From Holophagae bacterium (GTDB lineage: Bacteria > Acidobacteriota > Holophagae > Acanthopleuribacterales > Acanthopleuribacteraceae), in contig JAJCXM010000012.1 of NCBI GenBank assembly GCA_029263455.1, positions 1 through 64,000 of the forward strand: a stretch of DNA of 64,000 bases, given 5' to 3'. The notes under the pieces are model-generated. The model worked only from the letters and a program-made list of their open reading frames with translations. It was not told the DNA's origin and searched no databases. A program made the translations under genes and the position numbers. Positions 15,825 through 24,745 of this stretch are shown here, piece after piece. The first letter of the stretch is position 1, and each line of letters opens with the position of its first letter.

Positions 15825-16902
15825 GATCGTTTTCCCATGCCTCTGTGATCTCAAAAAGTAACTTGTCTACAAGTTCAAGGTCAGAGCTTTCCGGCAACTG
15901 ACTCTTTTCGTGAAGGGATTCAAGATCGCTCATTTCGCCTTCCGCTCGGTCGATAAGATCCTCATAACTCCAATGTCCAGACCGGATCTGTTTTAGGAAT
16001 TGTAACTGCTCTCCTTCAAAACGAACCAAGGGTTTGCCTTCCTGCAATAAGTTGCGCCCAGATATCAGTAAGCGGAAGGTGTGCATCATGTTCTTAGCGT
16101 CGTAATCGATGGCTCCTTGTTCCTGATCCAACCAACGCGACTCGTTACGCTCTTTGCGCCAATGCCAATAATGACGATGATCCTTCTTAGCGCGATCATA
16201 GGCTTCGTCCTGGTAGACCAATAAGCCAATACAGCGATGTTCGTCGGCCAAGTCGACGGTCTCAGAAACCAACGACTCGTTTCTAAACACGCCACGTGCT
16301 TGATCACCCAAATCGTAGAGCCGATAGAGTCCTTTCGCATGAGCTACTCGCACCGCATGGCAGCGGCCCAAATCAACATCGGTTTGGTCGATAGAGCGGG
16401 GACGAAACTTTTTTCCTCCCTTTTCGAGTCCGATGAACCAACAGAATGACGATTTTTGAGGCGTTTCTTCAGGTTGCGGATTGTTGATCCACTTGTTGCG
16501 ACCACGTGCCTTTTTGATCTGTGCTTTGGCATAGCCGACATGGGACTCAAACACTTTCTTGTTGATGAAGAGTTGGCGCTGTTCAACCAGCTTCGCCATG
16601 TAAGCCGTGGTGGATATGAGGCAGTCTTCGGGGACAAAGAGCAGTTCCAATACGTTAGGGTTGGCGTTAATGGCCAGCTCTAAGAAACGCCGCAGGCTAT
16701 AAAAGACGCAGTCGCCTTTCTGATCTGAAACCTGGTTCGGGTGGGCTTCCAGGCTCAGATAGCTTGAAGCGGGCAACATGTAAATACCACGCCCATCGAT
16801 ATCGCTTGTTTCGCTGTGGGTACCGTAAAGTCTACTGCCGCCAATACAGCGGAAAATGATGTTTCGCGGATGACGTGCTAACAGATCTTCAAGCGAAAAC
16901 AT
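15814..16902 (-). CDS. Predicted nucleotidyltransferase, larger paralogue
   Basis: 362 aa from the ATG at 16902 (a TTG codon directly precedes it). It has the same catalytic signature as the downstream gene: CIGGSRLYGTHSETSDIDGR (G-S...S-D-I-D). It continues with a long mixed domain containing KKARGRNKWINNP, a conserved-looking RCHAVRVAHAKGLYRLYD and a C-terminal helical part with AKNMMHTFRLLISGRNLL. These features fit COG3541-type enzymes found in bacteria and large phages. Related families appear in proposed RNA-repair operons, but no ligase (RtcB) or kinase is nearby. It lies 33 bp downstream of the EIIA gene. Confidence 0.8.
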   Translation of the reverse strand: MFSLEDLLARHPRNIIFRCIGGSRLYGTHSETSDIDGRGIYMLPASSYLSLEAHPNQVSDQKGDCVFYSLRRFLELAINANPNVLELLFVPEDCLISTTAYMAKLVEQRQLFINKKVFESHVGYAKAQIKKARGRNKWINNPQPEETPQKSSFCWFIGLEKGGKKFRPRSIDQTDVDLGRCHAVRVAHAKGLYRLYDLGDQARGVFRNESLVSETVDLADEHRCIGLLVYQDEAYDRAKKDHRHYWHWRKERNESRWLDQEQGAIDYDAKNMMHTFRLLISGRNLLQEGKPLVRFEGEQLQFLKQIRSGHWSYEDLIDRAEGEMSDLESLHEKSQLPESSDLELVDKLLFEITEAWENDHAE

Positions 16903-16935
16903 CAAGCGAGTCGCCTTTCTTAATTAACTCAGTCG

Positions 16936-17553
16936 CTATTGGGCTTCGGCCACCTGAACCAGCATGGTGTCTAAGTCAGTCTTGCCAGCTAAGTAAGCGC
17001 GGAACTCCGGCTGGCGAATCCGTTTAGCCAACTGTTGCATGATCTTCAAATGGGCTTCCGTGTTGGGAACAAGCAACATGAACAGGTGGGTTACGTCTTT
17101 ACGATCATATGCGTAGTAAGGGATGGGTTGGTCGAGTTGAAATGAAGCGACGAAACTACAGGGTAGCTCCAATGCACTGGGGCTTGAGATGTGGGGAAAA
17201 GCCACGCCATAGCCGACGCCTGTCGACGAAATCCGCTCCCGTTCCCTGAGTTGCTCCAATAGGGCAGCTCGATCCGTCACTTTGGGTAAACGTACTCTTG
17301 CCAGAGCGTTCTTCAACACTTCATCGACATCCGATCCAGCAATGGCTTCATGGACACCTCCCCGTTTCAGGGCAGAAAACAGATCCGTCCAGGGATCTCC
17401 CACAGGTGACTTCAGCTGGTATTGCTTCAGGAAGCTTTTCAGTTCCGATTCGTCAAAACCGTCCTCGCTTGGATTGAGGAAACCCTGATCGACCCAGATT
17501 TCGAGAGTGGTGCGGTTCACACCTAACATCGCGCTTGCATCGTTGTGATTCAT
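16936..17553 (-). CDS. HTH-fused PTS EIIA (PtsN-like) protein
   Basis: 205 aa. Residues 1-45 form a MerR/excisionase-like helix-turn-helix (NHNDASAMLGVNRTTLEIWV, then DQGFLNPSEDGFDESELKSF). Residues about 60-200 are a PTS EIIA domain of the fructose/nitrogen type, with the phospho-acceptor His at residue 121 in GVAFPHISSP. The late part (HLFMLLVPNTEAHLKIMQQL) is also typical. Such proteins usually sense the phosphorylation state of the PTS rather than transport sugar. No HPr, EI or transporter subunit is nearby; the downstream genes are two nucleotidyltransferases, suggesting regulated control of that pair. Confidence 0.85.
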   Translation of the reverse strand: MNHNDASAMLGVNRTTLEIWVDQGFLNPSEDGFDESELKSFLKQYQLKSPVGDPWTDLFSALKRGGVHEAIAGSDVDEVLKNALARVRLPKVTDRAALLEQLRERERISSTGVGYGVAFPHISSPSALELPCSFVASFQLDQPIPYYAYDRKDVTHLFMLLVPNTEAHLKIMQQLAKRIRQPEFRAYLAGKTDLDTMLVQVAEAQ

Positions 17554-17639
17554 GTCGAGTCACTTAACCTCGTTTGCACAAATTGATCACGTTTGATCTA
17601 CACATCATCGGTCTCATTCATTGCTAACTTAAAGATCGC

Positions 17640-19784
17640 TCAAAGTTTTGTCATTTGCCAACATTGATGGATAGAAGGGCGCTTGGCAAAATCTAGCGGC
17701 ATGGTTTCTTCGGTAATGTCTTCATTGCGCACACCTAGTTCCGCCACCAGTTCATCTTCCAATTTGAACTTACGACGGTTGGTGGAAAAGATAAGTATTC
17801 CTCCACGATCAAGCAAACGAATAGATCGCCGCAACAATCCCAAGAAATCTCGTTGAATATCCAGTGTTCGATTCATACGTTTTGAATTAGAGAAGGTGGG
17901 TGGGTCCAAGAAGATCAGATCATACGTGCCTTGCGCACGGTCCAGCCAGTCATAGGCGTCCAAAGAGAAATACTGATGTTTGGAACCCAACAATCCATTT
18001 AAAGCCATGTTACGTTCCGCCCAAGCCAAATAGTTAGCTGACATATCGACAGTTATGGTCGATTTTGCGCCGCCCGAGGCCGCGTAGACGGTCGCCGAAC
18101 CAGTATAGGCAAACAGATTAAGGAATCGCTTTCCCTTGGCAAAACTACGGATTCGTTCTCTAACCAAACGATGGTCCAGGAAGAGTCCGGTATCCAAGTA
18201 ATCCCACAAATTGAGTTCAAACTGAAGCCCTGCCTCGCGAACGACAAGAGTTTCCTGGCGTTCCGTCTCGCGTTCATATTGTTTGTTACCTGATTGTCTG
18301 CGCCTCACTTTGAGTGAAACCTGTTCGCGGGGGATACCGATGACGTCAGGTGCCACCATCAACACATCACGCCAACGGCGTTCAGCTTTTGAGGCATCAA
18401 CGGTTTTAGGAGGCGCATATTCGGCGATCACGAGGTGATCCTCGTAACGGTCAATGGCAACGTTGTACTCCGGCATATCGGCATCGTAAATGCGGTAACA
18501 AGTCACCTTCTCGTCTAGTTTTTTGCGCAGCCGATCCAGGTTCTTTTGCAGTCGGTTCTGGAACATCTTGGCATTGCCGTCTAATAAGACGGGGAACCCT
18601 TTGGGCGGCGCTAGTGTTTCGCCACTCTTGTTGAAAAAGGCATCCTCTTGCAGATCAAATTGAAGTAGTTGGCAGGGGATTGGACCGTTGTGGAATTTGG
18701 ATATTTTGTGCGCTTTAATGCCGAGCAACTTACCTAGTCCCGCGTCAGCAGTCAGAATACCAGCGTGCCAACCGAGTGCGCGCTGGCGCATGAACTCACC
18801 CATTTGACCAAACAACCCAACCACCGAGACCTCGTCACTCAATCGCACGCCATATGGAGGGTTGGTCACCATTAATCCTTGACCTTGTAGCTGGTGATTT
18901 GGCCAATCTTCCAGTGCACGAGGTTCCACACTGATCGGGCCCTGAACACCGGCGCTAGCTAGATTCATACGTGAGGCGCGTACGGCCGTCATCGACTGAT
19001 CATAGCCACGTATTTTGTTCTCTAAAGGTTTAATGCGGGCGTTGGCTTCATCACGTAGCTTCTCCCATACTCCGGGTTCGGCGCACAGCCACTTTTGGGC
19101 GGTGACGTTTTCGCGTTGTAAGCCCGGAGCGCGATCCATGGCTATAAATGCCGCTTCAACTAGGAATGTGCCTGACCCGCACATGGGATCAAGTAATTCC
19201 GCACCGGCACGGGCGCGTTCGGGCCAGCCTAGCTTCATGAGAATTCCGGCGGCTAGATTCTCTTTGATGGGCGCTTCAACTAAGCGTTTACGATAGCCGC
19301 GTTCGTGAAGGGGGCCGGCACTTAATTCCAGGCTCAAGGTGAGATCTGGTCCTTTTAATGCGACATGGATCCTGAAATCTGGTGCCTGTTTGGAGACGTC
19401 GGGTCGATCGCCGCAGTTATCGCGGATGGTATCGACGAGGGCGTCTTTGACCTTAAGCCCAATGATACGCGTATCGTTGAAGATAGAGCCTGTGGCATGT
19501 ACCTCGACCGCGATGGTGTGTTCGGCGGCAATATGTTCATGCCAGGGAACGCGGCGTGCAAGATCGTATACGTGCTCGGCCGACCGGCATGGACCTTCGA
19601 TGAGAGGTAGCAGCACGCGATTAGCCACACGCGACCACATGGCCACTCTAAACGCGGATTCCACGTTACCGGCAAACTTGACGCCGGCCCGTGACTCTTT
19701 AATTTCCTTAGCACCAATTGCCTCCAGCTCCTCAGCTAGTTGCGCTTCGAAGCCAGAGGGACAGGAGGCAAAAAAACGGATCAC
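17640..19784 (-). CDS. rlmL: Fused 23S rRNA methyltransferase RlmKL
   Basis: 714 aa, the length of the two-domain RlmKL enzyme. It begins with a GTG codon 1 nt after the E2 stop. The order is an N-terminal THUMP region (residues about 1-160), the RlmL methyltransferase with DPMCGSGTFLVEAA and the catalytic NPPY (VTNPPYGVRL), and the C-terminal RlmK part with FLNLFAYTGSATVYAASGG and DLIFLDPPTFSNSKRM. In E. coli RlmL makes m2G2445 and RlmK m7G2069 in 23S rRNA. All motifs look intact. It is last in the psd-lipA-E2-rlmKL run. Confidence 0.93.
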   Translation of the reverse strand: MIRFFASCPSGFEAQLAEELEAIGAKEIKESRAGVKFAGNVESAFRVAMWSRVANRVLLPLIEGPCRSAEHVYDLARRVPWHEHIAAEHTIAVEVHATGSIFNDTRIIGLKVKDALVDTIRDNCGDRPDVSKQAPDFRIHVALKGPDLTLSLELSAGPLHERGYRKRLVEAPIKENLAAGILMKLGWPERARAGAELLDPMCGSGTFLVEAAFIAMDRAPGLQRENVTAQKWLCAEPGVWEKLRDEANARIKPLENKIRGYDQSMTAVRASRMNLASAGVQGPISVEPRALEDWPNHQLQGQGLMVTNPPYGVRLSDEVSVVGLFGQMGEFMRQRALGWHAGILTADAGLGKLLGIKAHKISKFHNGPIPCQLLQFDLQEDAFFNKSGETLAPPKGFPVLLDGNAKMFQNRLQKNLDRLRKKLDEKVTCYRIYDADMPEYNVAIDRYEDHLVIAEYAPPKTVDASKAERRWRDVLMVAPDVIGIPREQVSLKVRRRQSGNKQYERETERQETLVVREAGLQFELNLWDYLDTGLFLDHRLVRERIRSFAKGKRFLNLFAYTGSATVYAASGGAKSTITVDMSANYLAWAERNMALNGLLGSKHQYFSLDAYDWLDRAQGTYDLIFLDPPTFSNSKRMNRTLDIQRDFLGLLRRSIRLLDRGGILIFSTNRRKFKLEDELVAELGVRNEDITEETMPLDFAKRPSIHQCWQMTKL

Positions 19785-19785
19785 G

Positions 19786-21363
19786 TTAAGCTAGGTGCAA
19801 CAGGAACTTGTCGGGGTTTTCAAGGTAAGTCTTCACTTCCTGGGTGAAGGCTGCGCCTACATCACCATCAACGACGCGATGGTCAAAGGCAACGGCTACG
19901 TTCATCATCTTCCGAATCACGATTTGACCATCGCGAACGACGGCGCGATCAACCATGTTGTGAACGCCAAAGATGGCAACTTCGGGGTGGTTAATGATGG
20001 GCGTTGCCAGTAGCCCGCCCAGCCTACCAAGCGAGGTGATGGTAAAGGTGCCATCGGATAGATCAGCCGGACTCGACTTGCGCGCTCTAGCGCGGCCAGC
20101 CAGTTCCTCGATTTCTTTGGCCAATTGAACAACCGTTTTTTTATCGGCGTCTTTGACGACGGGAACCATGAGCCCGTGCTCGGTGGAGGTGGCGATGCCG
20201 ATGTTTATTTCGTCCTTGTAGAGGATCTCCATGGCCGCGTCATCTACGGAAACGTTCATGATAGGGAATTTCCTAATAGAGAGCGAGATCGCTTTTGCGA
20301 TGAAGGGTAGGTACGAGAGTTTCGCGCCTTCTTCAGCGGCCAAATCTTTGATGCCTGCGCGCATGGCGACCATGCGGTCCATTTCGATTTCTTCCACATA
20401 GGTGAAATGCGGCACGATTTGCTTGGCCTTGGTCATGTTTGTGTAAATCGCTTTGCGCAGTCCCTTGATAGCCACGCGTTTGTCAGCTTCGGTTCTGGGT
20501 AGGGAAACAGGCGCTTGGCCAGCGGCAGGCGTCGCCGTAGGAGTCGCTTGTGTGGCCGGAGAGGCCGTGAACGATTCGACATCTGATCGAGTGATTCGGT
20601 GATGAGGACCGGAACCACGAACATGACTTAGGTCGATACCCATTTTCGAGGCCAAACGACGCACGGCAGGTGTCGCCAAAGGCGTCCCAAAGGCGCTGAT
20701 CGAAGGGTTACTGGCAGGATCAACCGCATTGGCGGCGGCAGCTACTTTAGGTTCTTCGCGGAGCGGCTCAACAACGGTCGCTTTGGGCGCATCGACAGTC
20801 TGGGTAAGGCCTTCGCTCGACTCAAAGGTGGCCAAAACATGACCAACTTCAATGATGTCACCGGCTTGGGCGTGTAATTTTCTGACCACGCCATTAATGG
20901 GAGACGTGATTTCCACGGTGGCTTTGTCGGTGAGTACAGAGATCAGCGGTTGGTCTTCTATGAGCTGATCGCCCACTGCCACATGCCACTCAACCACTTC
21001 ACCTTCCATAACGCCTTCCCCAATTTCAGGTAAGGGGAACTGGAACTCCGTGCCCTTGGCGGGTGCTTCATCGACAATGGCTTGAGCGTTGCTAGCAGGC
21101 GCTGGCTTGGCTTCGACTTTGCCGCCCACTTCAGTGAAAACGGCAATCACGTTACCGACCTCAACCATGTCACCGGCTGCGCCGCGTAACTCGGCAACGA
21201 TTCCAGCTTGAGGTGCCGCAATTTCGACCGTCGCTTTATCGGTCAAAACAGATAAAACGGGTTGGTCGGCTTCGACTTGAGCGCCTTCAGCGATGAGCCA
21301 TTCAACGATCTCACCTTCCATAACGCCTTCACCGATTTCGGGCATCCTAAACTCGTAACTCAT
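19786..21363 (-). CDS. Lipoyl acyltransferase E2 of a 2-oxoacid dehydrogenase
   Basis: 525 aa. Two N-terminal lipoyl domains each carry the lipoylated lysine in LTDKATVEI (residues about 40-50 and 145-155). Pro/Ala-rich linkers, a peripheral-subunit-binding domain (TPAVRRLASKMGIDLSHVRG) and a catalytic domain ending in AVAFDHRVVDGDVGAAF, with the active-site His and Asp, follow. This is the core of a pyruvate or branched-chain 2-oxoacid dehydrogenase; I cannot tell which from sequence alone. The E1 and E3 genes are not in the window. It lies 10 bp downstream of lipA, which makes its cofactor. Confidence 0.93.
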   Translation of the reverse strand: MSYEFRMPEIGEGVMEGEIVEWLIAEGAQVEADQPVLSVLTDKATVEIAAPQAGIVAELRGAAGDMVEVGNVIAVFTEVGGKVEAKPAPASNAQAIVDEAPAKGTEFQFPLPEIGEGVMEGEVVEWHVAVGDQLIEDQPLISVLTDKATVEITSPINGVVRKLHAQAGDIIEVGHVLATFESSEGLTQTVDAPKATVVEPLREEPKVAAAANAVDPASNPSISAFGTPLATPAVRRLASKMGIDLSHVRGSGPHHRITRSDVESFTASPATQATPTATPAAGQAPVSLPRTEADKRVAIKGLRKAIYTNMTKAKQIVPHFTYVEEIEMDRMVAMRAGIKDLAAEEGAKLSYLPFIAKAISLSIRKFPIMNVSVDDAAMEILYKDEINIGIATSTEHGLMVPVVKDADKKTVVQLAKEIEELAGRARARKSSPADLSDGTFTITSLGRLGGLLATPIINHPEVAIFGVHNMVDRAVVRDGQIVIRKMMNVAVAFDHRVVDGDVGAAFTQEVKTYLENPDKFLLHLA

Positions 21364-21373
21364 GAGGTCTCCT

Positions 21374-22291
21374 TTAGACTTCCATTACACCGCGCAACGC
21401 AAGCGCTTTCTTTTGAGCAAGATGATTTTCCAGAAAAAATTCTCCGGCCTTATAAGAGGATCGGACCAAAGGTCCAGAAGCCACATACAAGAACCCTAAT
21501 GATCGCGCTTCTTCAGCCCAGCGGTCAAATTCCTCTGGTGCTAAGAAACGTTCTACCGACAGATGTTTACGCGAGGGCTGCAGATACTGGCCAAATGTCA
21601 CCACATCAATTTCAGCTTCGCGCATATCGTGCAATGTGGTTCGAACTTGGTTTTCGTCTTCACCTAAACCCAGCATCAACGAGGACTTGGTGATGCGGTC
21701 AGGTTGTATTTCTTTAACCATACGTAAAACGGAAAGGCTTTGTCTGTAGCTGGCACGTGGGTCTCTTACCCGCGGCGTAAGCGCTTCCACCGTTTCCAAG
21801 TTATGGGCAAATACGTCAGGGGCGGCTTCAAGGATGGCGGCAACACTGTCGCGCTGTCCCTGATAATCCGATGTCAGCACCTCCACAAAACATTCAGGTT
21901 TTTCGGCATGGATGGCACGGATGACGTCGGCAAAATGGGCCGCGCCACCGTCCGCTAAATCATCTCGGTCCACGCAGGTAACCACCACATAATTAAGATT
22001 CATGGCACGCACAACTTCGGCACACTTCTTTGGTTCATCCGCATCTAGGATTCCGCCCGGATTACCAGATTTGACCGAACAGAAGCGACAGCCACGTGTA
22101 CAAACTTCACCAAGGATCATGATGGTCGCTGTGCCGCTAGACCAGCATTCACCGACGTTAGGACATTTAGCTTCTTCACAAACCGTATGTAAATTACGGG
22201 CTCGTAAACTGCGCTTCAGATCGTGGTGAACGTCGCCACCGGGTAGCGGTACTTGCAGCCAGGGCGGTTTGCGTCTCGATATGCTTGGCAT
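21374..22291 (-). CDS. lipA: Lipoyl synthase
   Basis: 305 aa from the ATG at 22291 (AGGAG 8 nt upstream, overlapping the psd 3' end). The radical-SAM CTRGCRFCSV motif binds the first [4Fe-4S] cluster, and the auxiliary cluster cysteines appear in CEEAKCPNVGECW. The enzyme inserts two sulfurs into protein-bound octanoyl groups on E2 subunits. It is encoded directly upstream of a lipoyl-bearing E2, an informative pairing. No lipB or lplA gene is seen here. Confidence 0.96.
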   Translation of the reverse strand: MPSISRRKPPWLQVPLPGGDVHHDLKRSLRARNLHTVCEEAKCPNVGECWSSGTATIMILGEVCTRGCRFCSVKSGNPGGILDADEPKKCAEVVRAMNLNYVVVTCVDRDDLADGGAAHFADVIRAIHAEKPECFVEVLTSDYQGQRDSVAAILEAAPDVFAHNLETVEALTPRVRDPRASYRQSLSVLRMVKEIQPDRITKSSLMLGLGEDENQVRTTLHDMREAEIDVVTFGQYLQPSRKHLSVERFLAPEEFDRWAEEARSLGFLYVASGPLVRSSYKAGEFFLENHLAQKKALALRGVMEV

Positions 22292-22293
22292 AT

Positions 22294-22944
22294 TTATGGC
22301 TCCTGAGGGTCCGGCTTGAGGCGCGCTAACATGTCGCAACCGCCACGTATCTTTTGTCCAACCACCACAGCCATCTCTGCCTCGGCTGGCAAGATAATGT
22401 CGACACGTGATCCGAACCGGATCAACCCAAACCGTTCACCGCGAGCCAATTCGTCGCCCGCTTTTTTCCAACACACAATGCGCCGTGCGATGAGCCCAGC
22501 AATTTGAATGACTTCTACGGTCTGGGAGCCGCGCACGATGCTCAATCCATTTCGTTCATTTTCGATAGAAGCTTTGGGGTCATAGGCCGCCAAAAACTTG
22601 CCCTTAATATATTTGATCTCGCTGATCTGACCTGCGATAGGACTGCGATTAACGTGCACGTTAAAAATGTTTAAGAACACTGAGATCACCCAGCGACCGG
22701 CATCATCTCTACCCACTTGCACAACTTTACCGTCTGCAGGCGATACGACTGCGTCTTCATCGCTGGGAATGCGACGGTAAGGGTTACGAAAAAAATAGGC
22801 TACGTAGAGTGTCAAGATCAGGCTGATAACGGCCAACCAGATTGGCCATTTCAGAATCAGAGACAAAGCAAACAAAACGATTAACGGCGCCATAAAGGGC
22901 CATCCTTCGCGTACGATCAGTTCATTATGTTTAGGTGCCGACAA
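22294..22944 (-). CDS. psd: Phosphatidylserine decarboxylase proenzyme
   Basis: 216 aa, the short (PSD-A) form. There are two N-terminal membrane helices (residues about 16-50), then SPADGKVV, FLNIFNVHVNRSPIAG, and the self-cleavage site in RFGSRVDI, where the Ser becomes the pyruvoyl group. It converts phosphatidylserine to phosphatidylethanolamine in the inner membrane. It is first in the leftward run with lipA, E2 and rlmKL; 2 nt separate it from lipA. No pssA follows it, unlike in many relatives. Confidence 0.93.
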   Translation of the reverse strand: MSAPKHNELIVREGWPFMAPLIVLFALSLILKWPIWLAVISLILTLYVAYFFRNPYRRIPSDEDAVVSPADGKVVQVGRDDAGRWVISVFLNIFNVHVNRSPIAGQISEIKYIKGKFLAAYDPKASIENERNGLSIVRGSQTVEVIQIAGLIARRIVCWKKAGDELARGERFGLIRFGSRVDIILPAEAEMAVVVGQKIRGGCDMLARLKPDPQEP

Positions 22945-23015
22945 AAGCGCTCCTCCTCGTCAACTCCGGCCCGATATCATAGCGTAAATGACGGTTCGCC
23001 GAAACCATAGCCATA

Positions 23016-23783
23016 TCAGCCACGACGATTAGGCGGTCTCAAGCGCACTCGTTCTTGTCGCCACTTACGTTGTTCGCTGGGCACCATTTTGGCGGTGACA
23101 TAGCGCAAACTCTCTGCCGAGAAAAGTGCCAGATGGATATCGAGGAAGTCTTTCACCTTATCCATTTCATTTGCACTAAGTTCACGGAGCAGCCAACCAA
23201 CGGCTGTTTGCGCGAATCGTGCTTGGTCTTGCACCAACCTTTCGCAGGCTACCAAAATGAGTGCGAGATACGGAATATAGTTTTGCTTCTGATTCATTAG
23301 GGGCTCAAAACATACCAGCCCTGCTCGACGCTGCCAAATCACATCAGCCTTGGTCCAATTAGCGAGTTCAAGCGCCAATGGCATGCCTTCCCTTTCGATC
23401 CAGGGTCCCAACAACTTCACACAGAACCAATCACACAGGTTCCAATCAGCTATGTGACCATCTGCGAACAGACGTGCGAACTGCGGTAAATCACGAGTCA
23501 TGTTTAAGCGCTTCTCGATGAGTAACGCTTCTGCCAATAGTAGGAGACCCGCCATCTTGTCTTCGCTATATTTTGCTCTGCAAAGCGTCAGCGCTATGTC
23601 TACTTGTTCATGGTCGGGCTTGTTGGCCAATTCATATTCTTCTCGCCAGCGGTGAACTAAGCCGCGAATATTCGCCATATCCACACCACGAAAAGCTGTT
23701 GCACCCTTCAAATACGCCTCCCACCAAGCTTTTCGTTTGGCGCTGGCTGCGCGATCCAATTGTTGAAAAAGGCTTTCGTACAT
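23016..23783 (-). CDS. AlkD-like DNA alkylation repair protein
   Basis: 255 aa, all-helical. It matches the HEAT-repeat AlkD superfamily: KRKAWWEAYLKGATAFRGVD near the N-terminus, then DHEQVDIALTLCRAKYSEDK, NWTKADVIWQRRAGLVCFEP (the W/R/A-rich motif) and QTAVGWLLREL. Family enzymes excise alkylated bases without base flipping. The active-site Asp/Trp/Arg set cannot be confirmed by eye. It stands alone, divergent from pyrF with 84 bp between the starts. Confidence 0.8.
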   Translation of the reverse strand: MYESLFQQLDRAASAKRKAWWEAYLKGATAFRGVDMANIRGLVHRWREEYELANKPDHEQVDIALTLCRAKYSEDKMAGLLLLAEALLIEKRLNMTRDLPQFARLFADGHIADWNLCDWFCVKLLGPWIEREGMPLALELANWTKADVIWQRRAGLVCFEPLMNQKQNYIPYLALILVACERLVQDQARFAQTAVGWLLRELSANEMDKVKDFLDIHLALFSAESLRYVTAKMVPSEQRKWRQERVRLRPPNRRG

Positions 23784-23867
23784 GCTGACCTCTGAAGAAT
23801 TCTATCGAATCAAACGCTTAACAACTAGTTCCTGCGTTTATAATGAGCGCGCATTTGGAGGCAAACC

Positions 23868-24743
23868 ATGATCAGCCATTTTGCCGATGACATGGCAAAC
23901 CGAGTTCAGCAGTTAAACAGCCGTTTGGTCGTAGGGCTGGACCCACATTGGCACCGGATCCCTGAGAGCTTTCGGGCAGCCCGTGATCACGACCCATTCC
24001 AAGTCATCAGCGACTATTTTAGGTTAGTGATTGATTCGACCAGCGCCTACGCAGTCGCCTTCAAACCACAAATCGCATTTTTCGAAATGTTTGGGCCGGA
24101 TGGACTTAGGGCGCTCCAGGAACTCATAAGTCACCTAAAAGCACGGGACCAGCGCATCATCATGGACGGTAAACGCAACGATATAGGCAGCACAGCCAAA
24201 GCATACGCCCATGCTTTTTTTGATAGCCCCGACGCCGACGCGCCTTATTCAAGCGATGCAGTTACCTTAAACGCGTATTTGGGGTCAGACAGCATCCAGC
24301 CCTTTCTTGAGAGTCCGCGTCATGGCATTTTTGCGCTGGTAAAAACGAGTAACCCCAGCAGTGGTGACTTTCAAGATTTACGATTGGAGTCCGGCATCAC
24401 ACTCGCCGACAAAGTGGCACAAATGGTTCAAAGGTGGACGGAAGTCAGTGTGGGATCTAGCGGATACGGCAATGTGGGCGCGGTAGTGGGTGCCACTTAC
24501 CCAGACCACATGAAACGGTTAAGGACGTTAATGCCTCAATGTTGGATTCTGGTTCCGGGTTATGGCGCTCAAGGCGGATCCGACGAGGCCATCAAGGCAG
24601 CTTTCCAAGCTGGAACGGGCGCGTTAATAAACTCTTCACGGGCGATCTGCTTCCCATCGCCATCCGACGATGGCTTGGAAGCCGCCATTTCAAAGGCTGC
24701 GAAGTCCAGTCGCGATCATATAAATGAGATCGCTTTCTCATGA
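23868..24743 (+). CDS. pyrF: Orotidine 5'-phosphate decarboxylase
   Basis: 291 aa, of the longer (mycobacterial, type 2) subfamily. The catalytic motif is MDGKRNDIGSTAKAY (Asp-x-Lys-x-x-Asp), preceded by LVVGLDPHW and AVAFKPQIAFFE. The later LVPGYGAQGG and ALINSSRAI bind phosphate. It makes UMP from OMP in pyrimidine synthesis. The start has TTTGGAGGCAAACC upstream. A perfect TATAAT lies at 23840-23845, although no good -35 is evident. It is convergent with the 745-aa gene, 2 nt apart. Confidence 0.95.
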   Translation: MISHFADDMANRVQQLNSRLVVGLDPHWHRIPESFRAARDHDPFQVISDYFRLVIDSTSAYAVAFKPQIAFFEMFGPDGLRALQELISHLKARDQRIIMDGKRNDIGSTAKAYAHAFFDSPDADAPYSSDAVTLNAYLGSDSIQPFLESPRHGIFALVKTSNPSSGDFQDLRLESGITLADKVAQMVQRWTEVSVGSSGYGNVGAVVGATYPDHMKRLRTLMPQCWILVPGYGAQGGSDEAIKAAFQAGTGALINSSRAICFPSPSDDGLEAAISKAAKSSRDHINEIAFS

Positions 24744-24745
24744 GC

